This document shows, one piece after another, positions 1-8,228 of a stretch of 64,000 nt of DNA (its first letter is position 1; every line of letters begins with the position of its first letter). The notes under the pieces are model-generated. The model ran no database searches and was not told the origin of the DNA. It worked only from the letters and a program-made list of their open reading frames with translations. Location of the stretch: NCBI GenBank assembly GCA_049323435.1, contig JBMOMX010000032.1, positions 1-64,000 on the forward strand, given 5' to 3'. The translations under genes were made by a program, and so were the position numbers. Origin of the DNA: UBA11222 sp049323435. Lineage in GTDB: Bacteria > Pseudomonadota > Alphaproteobacteria > UBA11222.

Positions 1-83
1 ATTTATTCCGGGGTCCCGGATTATCAAATGAAGGCCTGAGTTTGTAACCCTGGACCCCGCAACAAGTGCGGGGTGACAGCGTT
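1..83. repeat. Dispersed palindromic intergenic repeat R1, copy A (cut by window edge)
   Basis: This stretch has a truncated palindrome (ATTTATTCCGGGGT) and then a hairpin, CCCCGCAACAAGTGCGGGG, ending in GTGACA. The same two modules recur near 34536-34624, and in reverse near 58938-59063. A further shared motif, TCAACCTAAAATCAT, lies about 80 bases downstream, around 160-180, and has a counterpart after copy B. It is non-coding. Bases 84-348 show no other feature I can support. Confidence 0.7.
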
Positions 84-348
84 TTTTAAGTCCATTAACG
101 CCACAATCTTGTCAGCGAATTATCTGACTTCTACAGCAATGACGTGGAGGGGGATGTGATTCAACCTAAAATCATCACGCTCTAAGATAAGCAAAAACCG
201 CCCCGCGGCCTGCCGCGGGAGGAAATAACTGCCGCCCGCAACACCCCATGCGTCAATAACCTTATTGAATTTCAATGGTTTAACTGACGGGCTATCTGGC
301 ACATGCTTTGCTTTTACACCTGTCACATAACCCAGCACAGGAAATAAA

Positions 349-555
349 ATGATTTCGACACAGGATCTTGTCACCACCGCCAAATTTCTGGTTGCACGTG
401 ATGGCGCGGCCAGCGCCCTTGCCTTTGCCGCCAATGGGCTGGAAGCGATGACCGCCGCCAATCAGCAGGCCCTGATCTCGGACTGGCGCGCGCTTTACGA
501 CCTAATTGCGGAAGCATCTCTGGGCCGGCTACAGGCCAGCCCCACCCTGCACTGA
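349..555 (+). CDS. Small hypothetical protein (68 aa)
   Basis: I do not recognise this protein. The ATG follows AGGAAATAAA, a reasonable ribosome binding site. The product is acidic, alanine-rich and probably all-helical, with no signal peptide, Cys pair or known motif visible. It ends 5 bp before the stop codon of the convergent spt gene. It lies just downstream of repeat copy A. The reading frame and Shine-Dalgarno sequence are the only support, so it may be a real small soluble protein or a chance frame. Confidence 0.45.
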   Translation: MISTQDLVTTAKFLVARDGAASALAFAANGLEAMTAANQQALISDWRALYDLIAEASLGRLQASPTLH

Positions 556-560
556 ACCGG

Positions 561-1814
561 CTATTCGGCGGGGAGGGCGATTTTTTCCGGCTGCATCACC
601 GGTGCAGCACGCCCCGCCGGTCTTTTGATCACGCCAAGCCGCACCCCAACCCGGCATAGTGCCGCAATCGCGCAATCAATCTGTTCATCCGTATGCAGTG
701 CATTGACGCTTGAACGCAGCAATGCCAGGCTGCCCGGCGTGGCGGGCGGCAGCGCCAAATTCAGATACACGCCTTCCGCCAGAAGCTGTTTCCAGAACTC
801 CACCGCCGTGTCGCGATCCGGCATTTTTACGGCAACCACCGGATTGGGTTGCGGGCCAAGCGGAAAGCCCGCCTGCGCCAGTCCCGTATAAAGCCGCAGC
901 CCGTTCGCGCGCACCCGCATGCCCAGCGAACCGTCATGAGAGATGCGCGCCAGCGCCGCAGAAACCGTCGCGATGATGGATGGCGGCAGTGACGCCGTAA
1001 ACATATAGGGACGCGCCGCAACCCGCAGCAGATCAAATCCTTCAAGATCCGAAATCGCAAAGCCGCCCATCGCGCCAAGGCTTTTGCTGAAAGTGCCCAC
1101 CACAAAATCAACATCGGCCTCAACACCGGCCGCCTCGCACAGGCCCCGCCCGCGTGTCCCCAGAACACCCATGGAATGGGCTTCGTCTACGATCAGATAG
1201 GCGCCGGTTGCGCGCTTGACCGCGGCGATTTCGCGCAGCGGCGCCGTGTCGCCCAGCATGCTGTATATGCCTTCGGTCACAATAATCCGGCAGCCCGGCT
1301 TGCCTTTCAGCCGGCCAATGCGGCGCGCCAGATCGTCCGCATCATTGTGACGGAAGCGGATAATTTCGGCACTGCTCAAACGGCAGGCGTCATAGATGGA
1401 AGCATGGCTGTCCGCGTCAATGAACAGATGATCCTCGCGCCCCGCCAGCGCCGAAATCAAACCCAGATTGGCCTGATATCCCGTGGAGAACACCATCGCG
1501 GAACGTTTGCCATAAAATTGCGCAAGCTGTTTTTCCAGCGCGGCATGTCCGGCATAGGTGCCATTGGCAATGCGCGATCCCGTGGTGCCGGTTCCCGACT
1601 GGCGCAGCATATGCACCCCCGCCTCAATGCAATCAGCGTCAAAGGTAAGGCCGAGATAATTGCTGGTGCCAAACAAAAGCACGCGCCTGCCATTGACAAT
1701 GCCTTCCACCGGCGAGCGAATTTCATCGAAATGCACATTTAGCGGGTTTTGACCGGTAATGGACAGGTCTTCAAGGGTGCGGCGGATATCCTCGAACTTT
1801 GCAAAAATCGACAT
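561..1814 (-). CDS. spt: Serine palmitoyltransferase (alpha-oxoamine synthase)
   Basis: A 417-residue PLP enzyme of the alpha-oxoamine synthase family (AONS/KBL/SPT). It would condense serine with an acyl thioester to give 3-ketosphinganine, the first committed step of sphingolipid synthesis, in the cytosol. Visible are the glycine-rich GTGTTGSR segment (74-81), the ring-stacking His in DADSHAS (about 137), DEAH (210-213) and the Schiff-base Lys in TFSKSLG (Lys244). The family alone would also allow biotin or aminoketobutyrate synthases. The adjacent dedicated ACP (5-bp gap), acyl-ACP synthetase and ceramide reductase make the SPT assignment strong. It is the last gene of the minus-strand block. 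Confidence 0.9.
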   Translation of the reverse strand: MSIFAKFEDIRRTLEDLSITGQNPLNVHFDEIRSPVEGIVNGRRVLLFGTSNYLGLTFDADCIEAGVHMLRQSGTGTTGSRIANGTYAGHAALEKQLAQFYGKRSAMVFSTGYQANLGLISALAGREDHLFIDADSHASIYDACRLSSAEIIRFRHNDADDLARRIGRLKGKPGCRIIVTEGIYSMLGDTAPLREIAAVKRATGAYLIVDEAHSMGVLGTRGRGLCEAAGVEADVDFVVGTFSKSLGAMGGFAISDLEGFDLLRVAARPYMFTASLPPSIIATVSAALARISHDGSLGMRVRANGLRLYTGLAQAGFPLGPQPNPVVAVKMPDRDTAVEFWKQLLAEGVYLNLALPPATPGSLALLRSSVNALHTDEQIDCAIAALCRVGVRLGVIKRPAGRAAPVMQPEKIALPAE

Positions 1815-1819
1815 CAGAC

Positions 1820-2068
1820 TTAATCTTTCACAAGAGCTTCAATGGCATTGCTCAGATCACGGATGGTCTCCACATCGGAAATCTGATCAAGGGGAATGAG
1901 AATGTCAAAGCGCTCCTCAAGTTCCATCACAAAATCCATAATGGCGACGGAATCCAGCCCAAGGTCGCGTGCAATCCTGGTGCCTGCCGATACCGGGGTC
2001 CCTGGCGGAATCATCCCGGCCAGCACTTCAATGATCTGTGCCCCGATACTGTCCAGTTGTTGCGCCAA
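1820..2068 (-). CDS. acpR: Dedicated acyl carrier protein for ceramide synthesis
   Basis: An 82-residue acyl carrier protein with the phosphopantetheine motif LGLDSVAIMDF (Ser40). In Caulobacter an ACP at this position, AcpR, carries the acyl group for serine palmitoyltransferase; the same role is inferred here. The start is a TTG preceded by GGGTGGGGC, because no upstream in-frame ATG gives an ACP-length product. It lies 5 bp upstream of spt. The 149 bp back to cerR are long enough for a separate promoter, but I cannot identify one. Confidence 0.85.
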   Translation of the reverse strand: MAQQLDSIGAQIIEVLAGMIPPGTPVSAGTRIARDLGLDSVAIMDFVMELEERFDILIPLDQISDVETIRDLSNAIEALVKD

Positions 2069-2217
2069 TTTGCCCCACCCTCTAACCAGACGCAGATCCC
2101 GCGCCGCAGACCGTACCCTTTAGCAAGACCTTCTTAATTCCTTAACAGTACTTTAACAGCCTGCCACTAGTGGTTATCGCCGATTGACCCAATTTTTCAA
2201 GCATTTTTAACGCGCCG

Positions 2218-3195
2218 TCAATCCAGACCGGCGCGTTTACCGGCCTTTGGCAGCCAGCCGCGCGTCTGATACCAGCCGATAGTCTCCCGAAAGCCACAGT
2301 CCAGGTCGATTTTTGGCTGCCAGAGCTCCGGGGGCGGCTGCTGTTCTGGCCGTGACGACCAATCCGGGTGCAGAATTTCCTGCGCCTTATCTATGGTTAA
2401 CATGCCGTCAGCCGCGCCGGCGCGCGCGAGCAGCGTCCCCATGAGTCCGGCAAGGCGCACGATCCACGGCGCAAGGCGCAGCCCGGCAGTGCGCACGCCC
2501 AGCGCATGCGCCGCAGCCCCGGTGAATTCTTCCCAAAGATATCCCTGCTGGCGCGCATCCGTGATTTCATACAGGCTGCCGGCCTGCCCCGCCGCGCACA
2601 GCGCCGCAACAGCGTCCGCCACATCCGCTGCGTGCACCAGCGACACAAGCGCCGTTCTGCTTCCGGGCAGAAGCGCAATGCCCCGGCTTACCGCCTTCCA
2701 TACTGTCAGCGTTTCGACATCCCACGGCCCGTAAACCGCCGTGGGGCGCAGTATGATCCATTCATGAAGCGGCGCCAGCCTGGTGCGGACAATGTCCTCG
2801 GCCGCGCGCTTGGAAGCGGCATAGGGCGACAGATGCGGCGCGCGCGCGGTAATGGATGAAATCACCAGCAGCCGCGCAGGCCCGCCCGCGCCATTCAGCG
2901 CATCAACAAGATTAGCCGTACCCTGAACATTGACGGTCTGAAAGTCACACGCGTTGCGCGCCATTATCAGGCCCGCGCCATGCACCACCCGATCCGCATC
3001 CCGCACCAGCGCCCGCAGCGCTGCGGGATCCGAAAGATCGCCCGCAACCACTTCGAAATTCAAATCCGCAAACTGATCATGCACCGGATAGTTCCGCGCC
3101 AATATGCGCACCCGCCAGCCCTGCGCTATCAGTGAACGGACAATATACCGGCCCAGAAATCCGGTTGCGCCCGTGACCGCAACCGTTCCGCGCAT
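2218..3195 (-). CDS. cerR: NAD(P)-dependent epimerase/dehydratase-family ceramide reductase
   Basis: A 325-residue extended short-chain dehydrogenase with the Rossmann motif TGATGFLG (8-15), catalytic Ser113/114 and YAASK (Tyr125, Lys129). By family and neighbourhood it corresponds to CerR of Caulobacter, which reduces the 3-keto group of the acylated sphingoid base. Bacterial ceramide synthesis is thought to acylate before reducing, unlike the eukaryotic order. Its start is 3 bp from the stop of aasR, so the two are surely cotranscribed. A sugar-nucleotide epimerase is the alternative on sequence alone; context argues against it. Confidence 0.82.
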   Translation of the reverse strand: MRGTVAVTGATGFLGRYIVRSLIAQGWRVRILARNYPVHDQFADLNFEVVAGDLSDPAALRALVRDADRVVHGAGLIMARNACDFQTVNVQGTANLVDALNGAGGPARLLVISSITARAPHLSPYAASKRAAEDIVRTRLAPLHEWIILRPTAVYGPWDVETLTVWKAVSRGIALLPGSRTALVSLVHAADVADAVAALCAAGQAGSLYEITDARQQGYLWEEFTGAAAHALGVRTAGLRLAPWIVRLAGLMGTLLARAGAADGMLTIDKAQEILHPDWSSRPEQQPPPELWQPKIDLDCGFRETIGWYQTRGWLPKAGKRAGLD

Positions 3196-3198
3196 CGC

Positions 3199-4962
3199 CT
3201 AGGCCTGCTGGTGTGCGCGCATGCCGCCGGCCGCGCCATCCGCTATGCCCGCCAGATAAAGCTGGCGTGCGCGTGTGCGGCTAAGCTTGCCCGAAGAAGT
3301 TTGCGGCAGACTGTGCGGCGCGACCAGCATGACTTCGCAATCCAGCCCCGCTTTGGCGCGAATCGTTTCTATAATCGCCATCCGCAATCCTTCGCGCTCG
3401 CTTTCACTGGTTTTGCGGCAATGCGCCAGCAGCACAACCCGCTCTTCTGAAGATTCATCCACTGAAAACGCCGCCACATCGCCGCTGCGCAATCCTTCCA
3501 CTTCCTGCTCCACCGCCCATTCCAGATCCTGCGGCCAGACATTGCGGCCATTGATCAGAATAAGATCCTTGCTGCGCCCGGTAATCACCAGCGACCCGCC
3601 GCTTAAATATCCCAGATCACCCGTATCCAGCCAGCCATCCGCAGATAAAGCGCGCGCGGTTTCCTCCTGATTGCCGAAATATTCCCGCATCAAGCTTGGC
3701 CCGCGCACCAGCACGCGCCCGGCCTGGCGTTCGCCAAGAACCACGCCATCTGAATCACGAATTTCCAGTTCATGATCCGGCAGCACCGGGCCGCAATAGA
3801 CAAAATTGCGGCCGCGGCCGGTATTGCTTCCATTCGCCTTGAGCGGCGCCGCCACGGCCGATGCCTCCAGCAGATCCAGATCGACAGTATCGGTCTCAAT
3901 ACCTGTCGCCAGCGGCGCAAAGCTGATGGCAAGGGTTGCTTCCGCCATGCCATAGCTTGCGACAAAGGCCTGTTTGCGAAAACCGCTGGGGGCGAAACTC
4001 TCGGCGAACTGCGCCAATACGGAATCCCGGATCATATCGCCGCCAATACCGGCCACCCGCCAGCGCGACAGATCAAGATTTTCCGTGCGCGCCCCGCCAG
4101 CGCCCCTGCGCGCGCACAGATCATATCCAAAGGTTGGGCTGAACGATAAAGTTCCGCCATTGCGCGATATCAGGCTTGGCCAGATCATCGGGCGGCGCGC
4201 AAACTCTCTGGTCGAAACATAATCGACGGACATCTGGGTTGTCACTGGCACCAGCAAAAACCCCACCAGCCCCATATCATGATAAAATGGCAGCCACGAA
4301 ACACAGCGGTCACTGGCAGTGATTTTCAGGCCATGCAGGGTAATGGCGCGGCAATTGCTGAGCAGCGCCTGCTGCGTCACTGCAACGCCCAGCGGAAACC
4401 GGGTGCTGCCCGATGAATATTGCAAATAGGAAAGCTGACCGGGCAGAATATCCGGCAAGGCCTGGAAATCATCCGCATACGCATCAAATACATCCCGCGT
4501 GCCCACGGCCCTGAGCGCCAGTCCCGCCGCCGCTTCGCGGGTCATCTCCAGCAGCGCATCCGGGCAAAGCGCGGCGCTGGCCCCCGCATTTTCGATCATT
4601 CTGCGAATATGGCTGACATAACCGGCCCTGCCGCCAAAGGCCATCGGCAATGGCATGGGCACTGGAACCAGCCCGGCATACTGACAGGCAAAAAAGGCGC
4701 GCACGAAATTGCCGTCGGTTTCCGCGATAATGGCGATGCGCGCGCCGCTCTCCAGCCCGGCCGCGCGCATACGCCGCGCCAGACTTTGCGCCTGGGTGCG
4801 CAAATCCGCATAGCGCAGCACCTCCAGAAGCTCGCCCTTTCCGGAATAAAAATTCAGCCCCGCCTGGCCCAGCGCCGCATAGTCCAGCGCCTGCGTCAGG
4901 GTTGTGAAATCAGCGGGACGATAAATGCCTCCACCAGAATTGGCGGGCAATGCTTCCTTCAT
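3199..4962 (-). CDS. aasR: Acyl-ACP synthetase / fatty acyl-AMP ligase for sphingolipid synthesis
   Basis: A 587-residue ANL-superfamily adenylating enzyme resembling fatty acyl-AMP ligases. Visible are the phosphate loop YSSGSTRFPLG, the aromatic motif YGMAEATL, GWLDTGDLGYL, the GRSKDLIL hinge and the C-terminal catalytic Lys in TSSGKLSR. The phosphate loop ends in Leu-Gly instead of the usual Lys-Gly. It would charge AcpR with the fatty acid used by Spt, as AasR does in Caulobacter. It is followed after 3 bp by cerR and preceded by a flippase gene 88 bp upstream. Confidence 0.85.
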   Translation of the reverse strand: MKEALPANSGGGIYRPADFTTLTQALDYAALGQAGLNFYSGKGELLEVLRYADLRTQAQSLARRMRAAGLESGARIAIIAETDGNFVRAFFACQYAGLVPVPMPLPMAFGGRAGYVSHIRRMIENAGASAALCPDALLEMTREAAAGLALRAVGTRDVFDAYADDFQALPDILPGQLSYLQYSSGSTRFPLGVAVTQQALLSNCRAITLHGLKITASDRCVSWLPFYHDMGLVGFLLVPVTTQMSVDYVSTREFARRPMIWPSLISRNGGTLSFSPTFGYDLCARRGAGGARTENLDLSRWRVAGIGGDMIRDSVLAQFAESFAPSGFRKQAFVASYGMAEATLAISFAPLATGIETDTVDLDLLEASAVAAPLKANGSNTGRGRNFVYCGPVLPDHELEIRDSDGVVLGERQAGRVLVRGPSLMREYFGNQEETARALSADGWLDTGDLGYLSGGSLVITGRSKDLILINGRNVWPQDLEWAVEQEVEGLRSGDVAAFSVDESSEERVVLLAHCRKTSESEREGLRMAIIETIRAKAGLDCEVMLVAPHSLPQTSSGKLSRTRARQLYLAGIADGAAGGMRAHQQA

Positions 4963-5050
4963 ACTGTTTTGTCTCCATGGCCGGGGCAGATCCGGAACCA
5001 GTGTAATGATACTGTTCTGCGCTTTGTCACTGCGACTTGTCTCTGTGCTT

Positions 5051-6436
5051 TTACGCGCTCAGGGCGTGCCTGCGAAGCCATTTTTCCACAAAAACAAGCT
5101 GGCCAATCATATTGGCCAGCGAAGCAATAAGTAAGGCAAGTCCAGCACCTGTTAGCCCTAACCAGGAACATAAAAAGTACATCGCTACAATATACAGTCC
5201 CGTCGTCACCAGACGCACCTGCAATGCCGAAACAGCCTGACCCGATGATATCAGCATCGGCTCCAGCGGAAAAGACCATAGCCGGACCGCGGCGGCCAGA
5301 CCCAGAACCACCATAACCCCATAGGCCGGCGCAAAACCCGGTCCCGCCACGGCCCATAACAGCCAGGGCCCTGCAAGGATCAGAACTCCGGCCAGCAGGA
5401 TGGCGCCCAGCCCGGCAAGCGAAGCGGCGCGCAGCATGAAGCGCCGCATTTGAGCAATGGCATTATCCGCCATCAATCGCGCCAGTTCGGGATAAATTGT
5501 CGGGGTCAAAAGCTTGACAGGGGTCGTGATGGCTTCGGTAAGCTGGCGTGCGATCCGGTACAAGGCGGCCGCAGCGGCGCCCAGCAACGCGCCGGCCGCC
5601 AGCGTTCCAAAATGCGTCAGCACAAGCTGTAGCGTCGTATTGACATTGGCCGACCAGACAAATTTCCAGACATTACGATCCGGCTTCCAGAATGGCCCGG
5701 TTTCCTCTGTTGGCGCCGCCTTTGACCCCCAAACCCCGCGCTGGCGCAATTCATGCACCGCCATGGCGATCAGTACGAAGCAGGGGACTATTTCAGAAAC
5801 CATCCAGGTCAGCAGATAGGCTTCCAGTCCGGCCTCATGATAAAAGGCCAGCGCAGCCCCCAACAGCTTGATCAGCGCCCCGACACTGCTCTGTATCGCC
5901 GCCAGATCGAAACGGTCGAACAGGCGCAGCACGCCGATTGTCGTGGCAATATCCAGAAAAAGCACGCAAAACACATAATAAGCCGCCAATTCCACCGTGC
6001 GCGGCGGCCAGTCAAAAATATAGGCAGCCAGCGGCAGACCCAGCAGCGCCACAATCAGCCCGGCCACCGCGCCCAGCCCATCCAGGCGCATGGAAAAACG
6101 TAAAATCCGGCGCAAATCGCTGAGGCGCTGCGCATTCCAGGCCGGCGTGCCATAGGTCAGAACAACCTGCCAGGATTGAAATTTGGTAATATCGCCAATT
6201 GCCAGCGTGTAAGTATGGATCAGAATCAGGGTGCCAAAAGCCTCCAGGCTCATGCCCCGGGCCGCCAGCGCCAGATAGCCGATGCCGAAAATCGCCGTGA
6301 CCGCCTTGCCGCCCAGCAGCAGCGAGGCATTGGCCAGCAGACGCCGCAACAGCTGGTCCGCAGACCAGTTCTTCCAAACCGTCATTAGTCCCGGCCGCGC
6401 ATGGCGGGCAGCCTTTTCGGGATCAGGCAGGGGCAT
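5051..6436 (-). CDS. MOP-superfamily flippase (Wzx/PST-like)
   Basis: A 461-residue polytopic membrane protein with many hydrophobic helices and an N-terminal amphipathic stretch. It resembles polysaccharide-export or lipid-linked oligosaccharide flippases of the MOP superfamily. Its position at the head of the aasR-cerR-acpR-spt block suggests it flips a ceramide-linked head-group intermediate; that is inference. It starts at ATG 6436, and the 234 bp to the divergent nucleotidyltransferase presumably hold promoters for both. An ordinary surface-polysaccharide flippase is the alternative. Confidence 0.72.
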   Translation of the reverse strand: MPLPDPEKAARHARPGLMTVWKNWSADQLLRRLLANASLLLGGKAVTAIFGIGYLALAARGMSLEAFGTLILIHTYTLAIGDITKFQSWQVVLTYGTPAWNAQRLSDLRRILRFSMRLDGLGAVAGLIVALLGLPLAAYIFDWPPRTVELAAYYVFCVLFLDIATTIGVLRLFDRFDLAAIQSSVGALIKLLGAALAFYHEAGLEAYLLTWMVSEIVPCFVLIAMAVHELRQRGVWGSKAAPTEETGPFWKPDRNVWKFVWSANVNTTLQLVLTHFGTLAAGALLGAAAAALYRIARQLTEAITTPVKLLTPTIYPELARLMADNAIAQMRRFMLRAASLAGLGAILLAGVLILAGPWLLWAVAGPGFAPAYGVMVVLGLAAAVRLWSFPLEPMLISSGQAVSALQVRLVTTGLYIVAMYFLCSWLGLTGAGLALLIASLANMIGQLVFVEKWLRRHALSA

Positions 6437-6670
6437 CGCTACAGGGCGTCCTTAGGGTTTTTGGGAGGATTTTGGGGAGTTTTGCCGGGTTTTCGTCCAT
6501 GATCCAGCCCCCTTTATAGCAACCCTCCTGCCGGCGGCAATCATTACATATTTGTTATTTCAGCGGGAATCTGAGCATGCTACACAGATTAGCGGAGCGT
6601 CCGGCCGTTGGGACAGCGCTGTATGGCCCGTAGCAGAATCCAGAACCGGGGTAGCCAGAATCGGGGTAGT

Positions 6671-7438
6671 ATGAAAGCAATTATTTTAAGTGCGGGTCAG
6701 GGACGGCGGCTTCTGCCCTATACCGCCAGCCTTCCCAAATGCCTGGTTCCGGTCGGCGGGCGTCCCTTGCTGGAATGGCAGTTGCGCAATCTGTACCAAT
6801 GCGGCGTCACCGAGGCAGTGATCGTTACCGGTTTCATGTCCGGCGCCGTCAGCAGCTTTGCCGGGCAGCTAAAATTTCCGGGCCTCAGCCTGCGCATCCT
6901 GTTCAATCCGTTTTTCGCCGTCGCCGATAATCTGGCAAGCCTGTATTTTGCGGCCGGCGAACTTGCCGGCGGGGGCGTCATTCTCAATGGTGACACGCTG
7001 TTTGAGCCAGCTGTGCTGGACACGGTCCTGCGCGAGGCGCTGGCCCCCGTCAGCGTTACCATCGACCGCAAGGCGCGCTATGATGATGATGACATGAAGG
7101 TTCAAACCGATGGCAGGCGCCTGGCCGCAATCGGCAAGACCCTGCCCATGAGCCAGACCGATGGCGAATCCATTGGCCTGCTGCACCTGACCGCCGGCGG
7201 GTCTGACATGATGAAATCCGCGATGGAAACCGTGTTGCGCGAACCGGATGGATTTCGCCGCTGGTATCTGTCCGCGGTGGATGCGCTGGCGAAACATCAT
7301 TTCGGCGCTGTAGAAGCAGTCTCGATCGAAGGCCTTGGCTGGTGCGAAGTTGATTGCCCGGCCGACATGGCGCGGGCCGAAGCGCTGGTGCGGGGCTTTG
7401 CATCCATGCAGGATAAGCCCAAGGCGGCGTCCGCATAG
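6671..7438 (+). CDS. LicC/CpgD-like nucleotidyltransferase
   Basis: A 255-residue GT-A-fold nucleotidyltransferase. The N terminus has SAGQGRRLLPYT...LPKCLVPVGG, the phosphate-binding loop and the Lys contacting the nucleotide, followed by a metal-binding Asp in NGDTLF. This layout is typical of small cytidylyltransferases such as LicC (phosphocholine). In Caulobacter a cytidylyltransferase, CpgD, prepares the activated phosphoglycerate head group of anionic ceramides; a matching role is plausible but inferred. ATG 6671 was chosen because the family motif begins there. The gene converges with the next, which ends 8 bp away. Confidence 0.72.
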   Translation: MKAIILSAGQGRRLLPYTASLPKCLVPVGGRPLLEWQLRNLYQCGVTEAVIVTGFMSGAVSSFAGQLKFPGLSLRILFNPFFAVADNLASLYFAAGELAGGGVILNGDTLFEPAVLDTVLREALAPVSVTIDRKARYDDDDMKVQTDGRRLAAIGKTLPMSQTDGESIGLLHLTAGGSDMMKSAMETVLREPDGFRRWYLSAVDALAKHHFGAVEAVSIEGLGWCEVDCPADMARAEALVRGFASMQDKPKAASA

Positions 7439-7445
7439 AAATCCG

Positions 7446-8228
7446 TCAGCGCGTTTCAGCCGCCAGAATCCGTTCGGCCAGTTCGAGATCCGCCTGCTTG
7501 TCCACATCTATCGCCGCCTGGGCAAAGGGCAGACGCACCACGCCCAGTTCCGCACCGCAGCGCCTGCCCAGTTTTTGCAGCGCATGGCGCAGATCAAGCC
7601 GCCCGGTCACGAAGCGTAAAATCACCCCCAGCCCGAGCATCCGCATCAGCCGCATAGGCTGTTTGCGATTATCCTCAACATGACGCCAGAACGCCACCAC
7701 GCCTCTGGCTTTGGCATTGCGCAGTAAAAATAAATTCGCACCGCTGACCGCAGCATCGGAAAATCGCAGATAGGTGCGCACCGTTTGCGGATAGGCGGCC
7801 ATGATAATGGCCTGCTCAACCACTGCCGCAACAGCGTCGGCATCCGGGGCATGCGCCAGAAAATGCGTGATCATCCCGGCGCGCAACAGAGGATGATCCG
7901 CGGTTGTCACCAGCAGCGGCCAGGCATGATCCGCCCTGTTCAGCACCGCCAGCACACTTTCGCCCGGCGTCGCTGCGGCTGTCACCAGCCGCACCCGTCC
8001 TGTTTCAACATGCGCCGCCACCGCCGCAAGCGCCAGTACCGGTTCCGGCTGCGCAACCGAAATCAGAATCCCGCCAATCAAATCGCAGGCCAGCAGCGCC
8101 TCGACCACCCGCGCCAGCATGGCTTGCCCGCCGATCTCGATCAGGGCCTTGTGCGCAACCCCATTGGCCGTACACAGATCATCCGGCGCGCCGCGGCTGC
8201 CCGCGAGAATCAGGGCGGTACATTTCAT
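7446..8228 (-). CDS. MobA-like NTP transferase domain protein
   Basis: A 260-residue protein with a degenerate nucleotidyltransferase start, LAGSRG...D...HKALIEIGG, and an internal TTADHPLL resembling the metal-binding region of MobA-like or CofC-like enzymes. The substrate is unknown. Its ATG at 8228 shares a base with the bcerS stop (TGATG), so the two are translationally coupled. That suggests work on a sphingolipid head group or related phosphate ester. A GTG one codon upstream is an equivalent start. Confidence 0.65.
   Translation of the reverse strand: MKCTALILAGSRGAPDDLCTANGVAHKALIEIGGQAMLARVVEALLACDLIGGILISVAQPEPVLALAAVAAHVETGRVRLVTAAATPGESVLAVLNRADHAWPLLVTTADHPLLRAGMITHFLAHAPDADAVAAVVEQAIIMAAYPQTVRTYLRFSDAAVSGANLFLLRNAKARGVVAFWRHVEDNRKQPMRLMRMLGLGVILRFVTGRLDLRHALQKLGRRCGAELGVVRLPFAQAAIDVDKQADLELAERILAAETR

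Noticed and set aside
120..461. Minus-strand frame of 113 codons
   Set aside because: It overlaps the better-supported small gene at 349-555 and the repeat region, has no ribosome site and no recognisable motif.
6437..6670. Riboswitch or small RNA in the flippase/nucleotidyltransferase gap
   Set aside because: Only a short direct repeat (AGAATCCAGAACCGGGGTAG and AGAATCGGGGTAG) was seen, with no stable conserved fold recognisable by eye.
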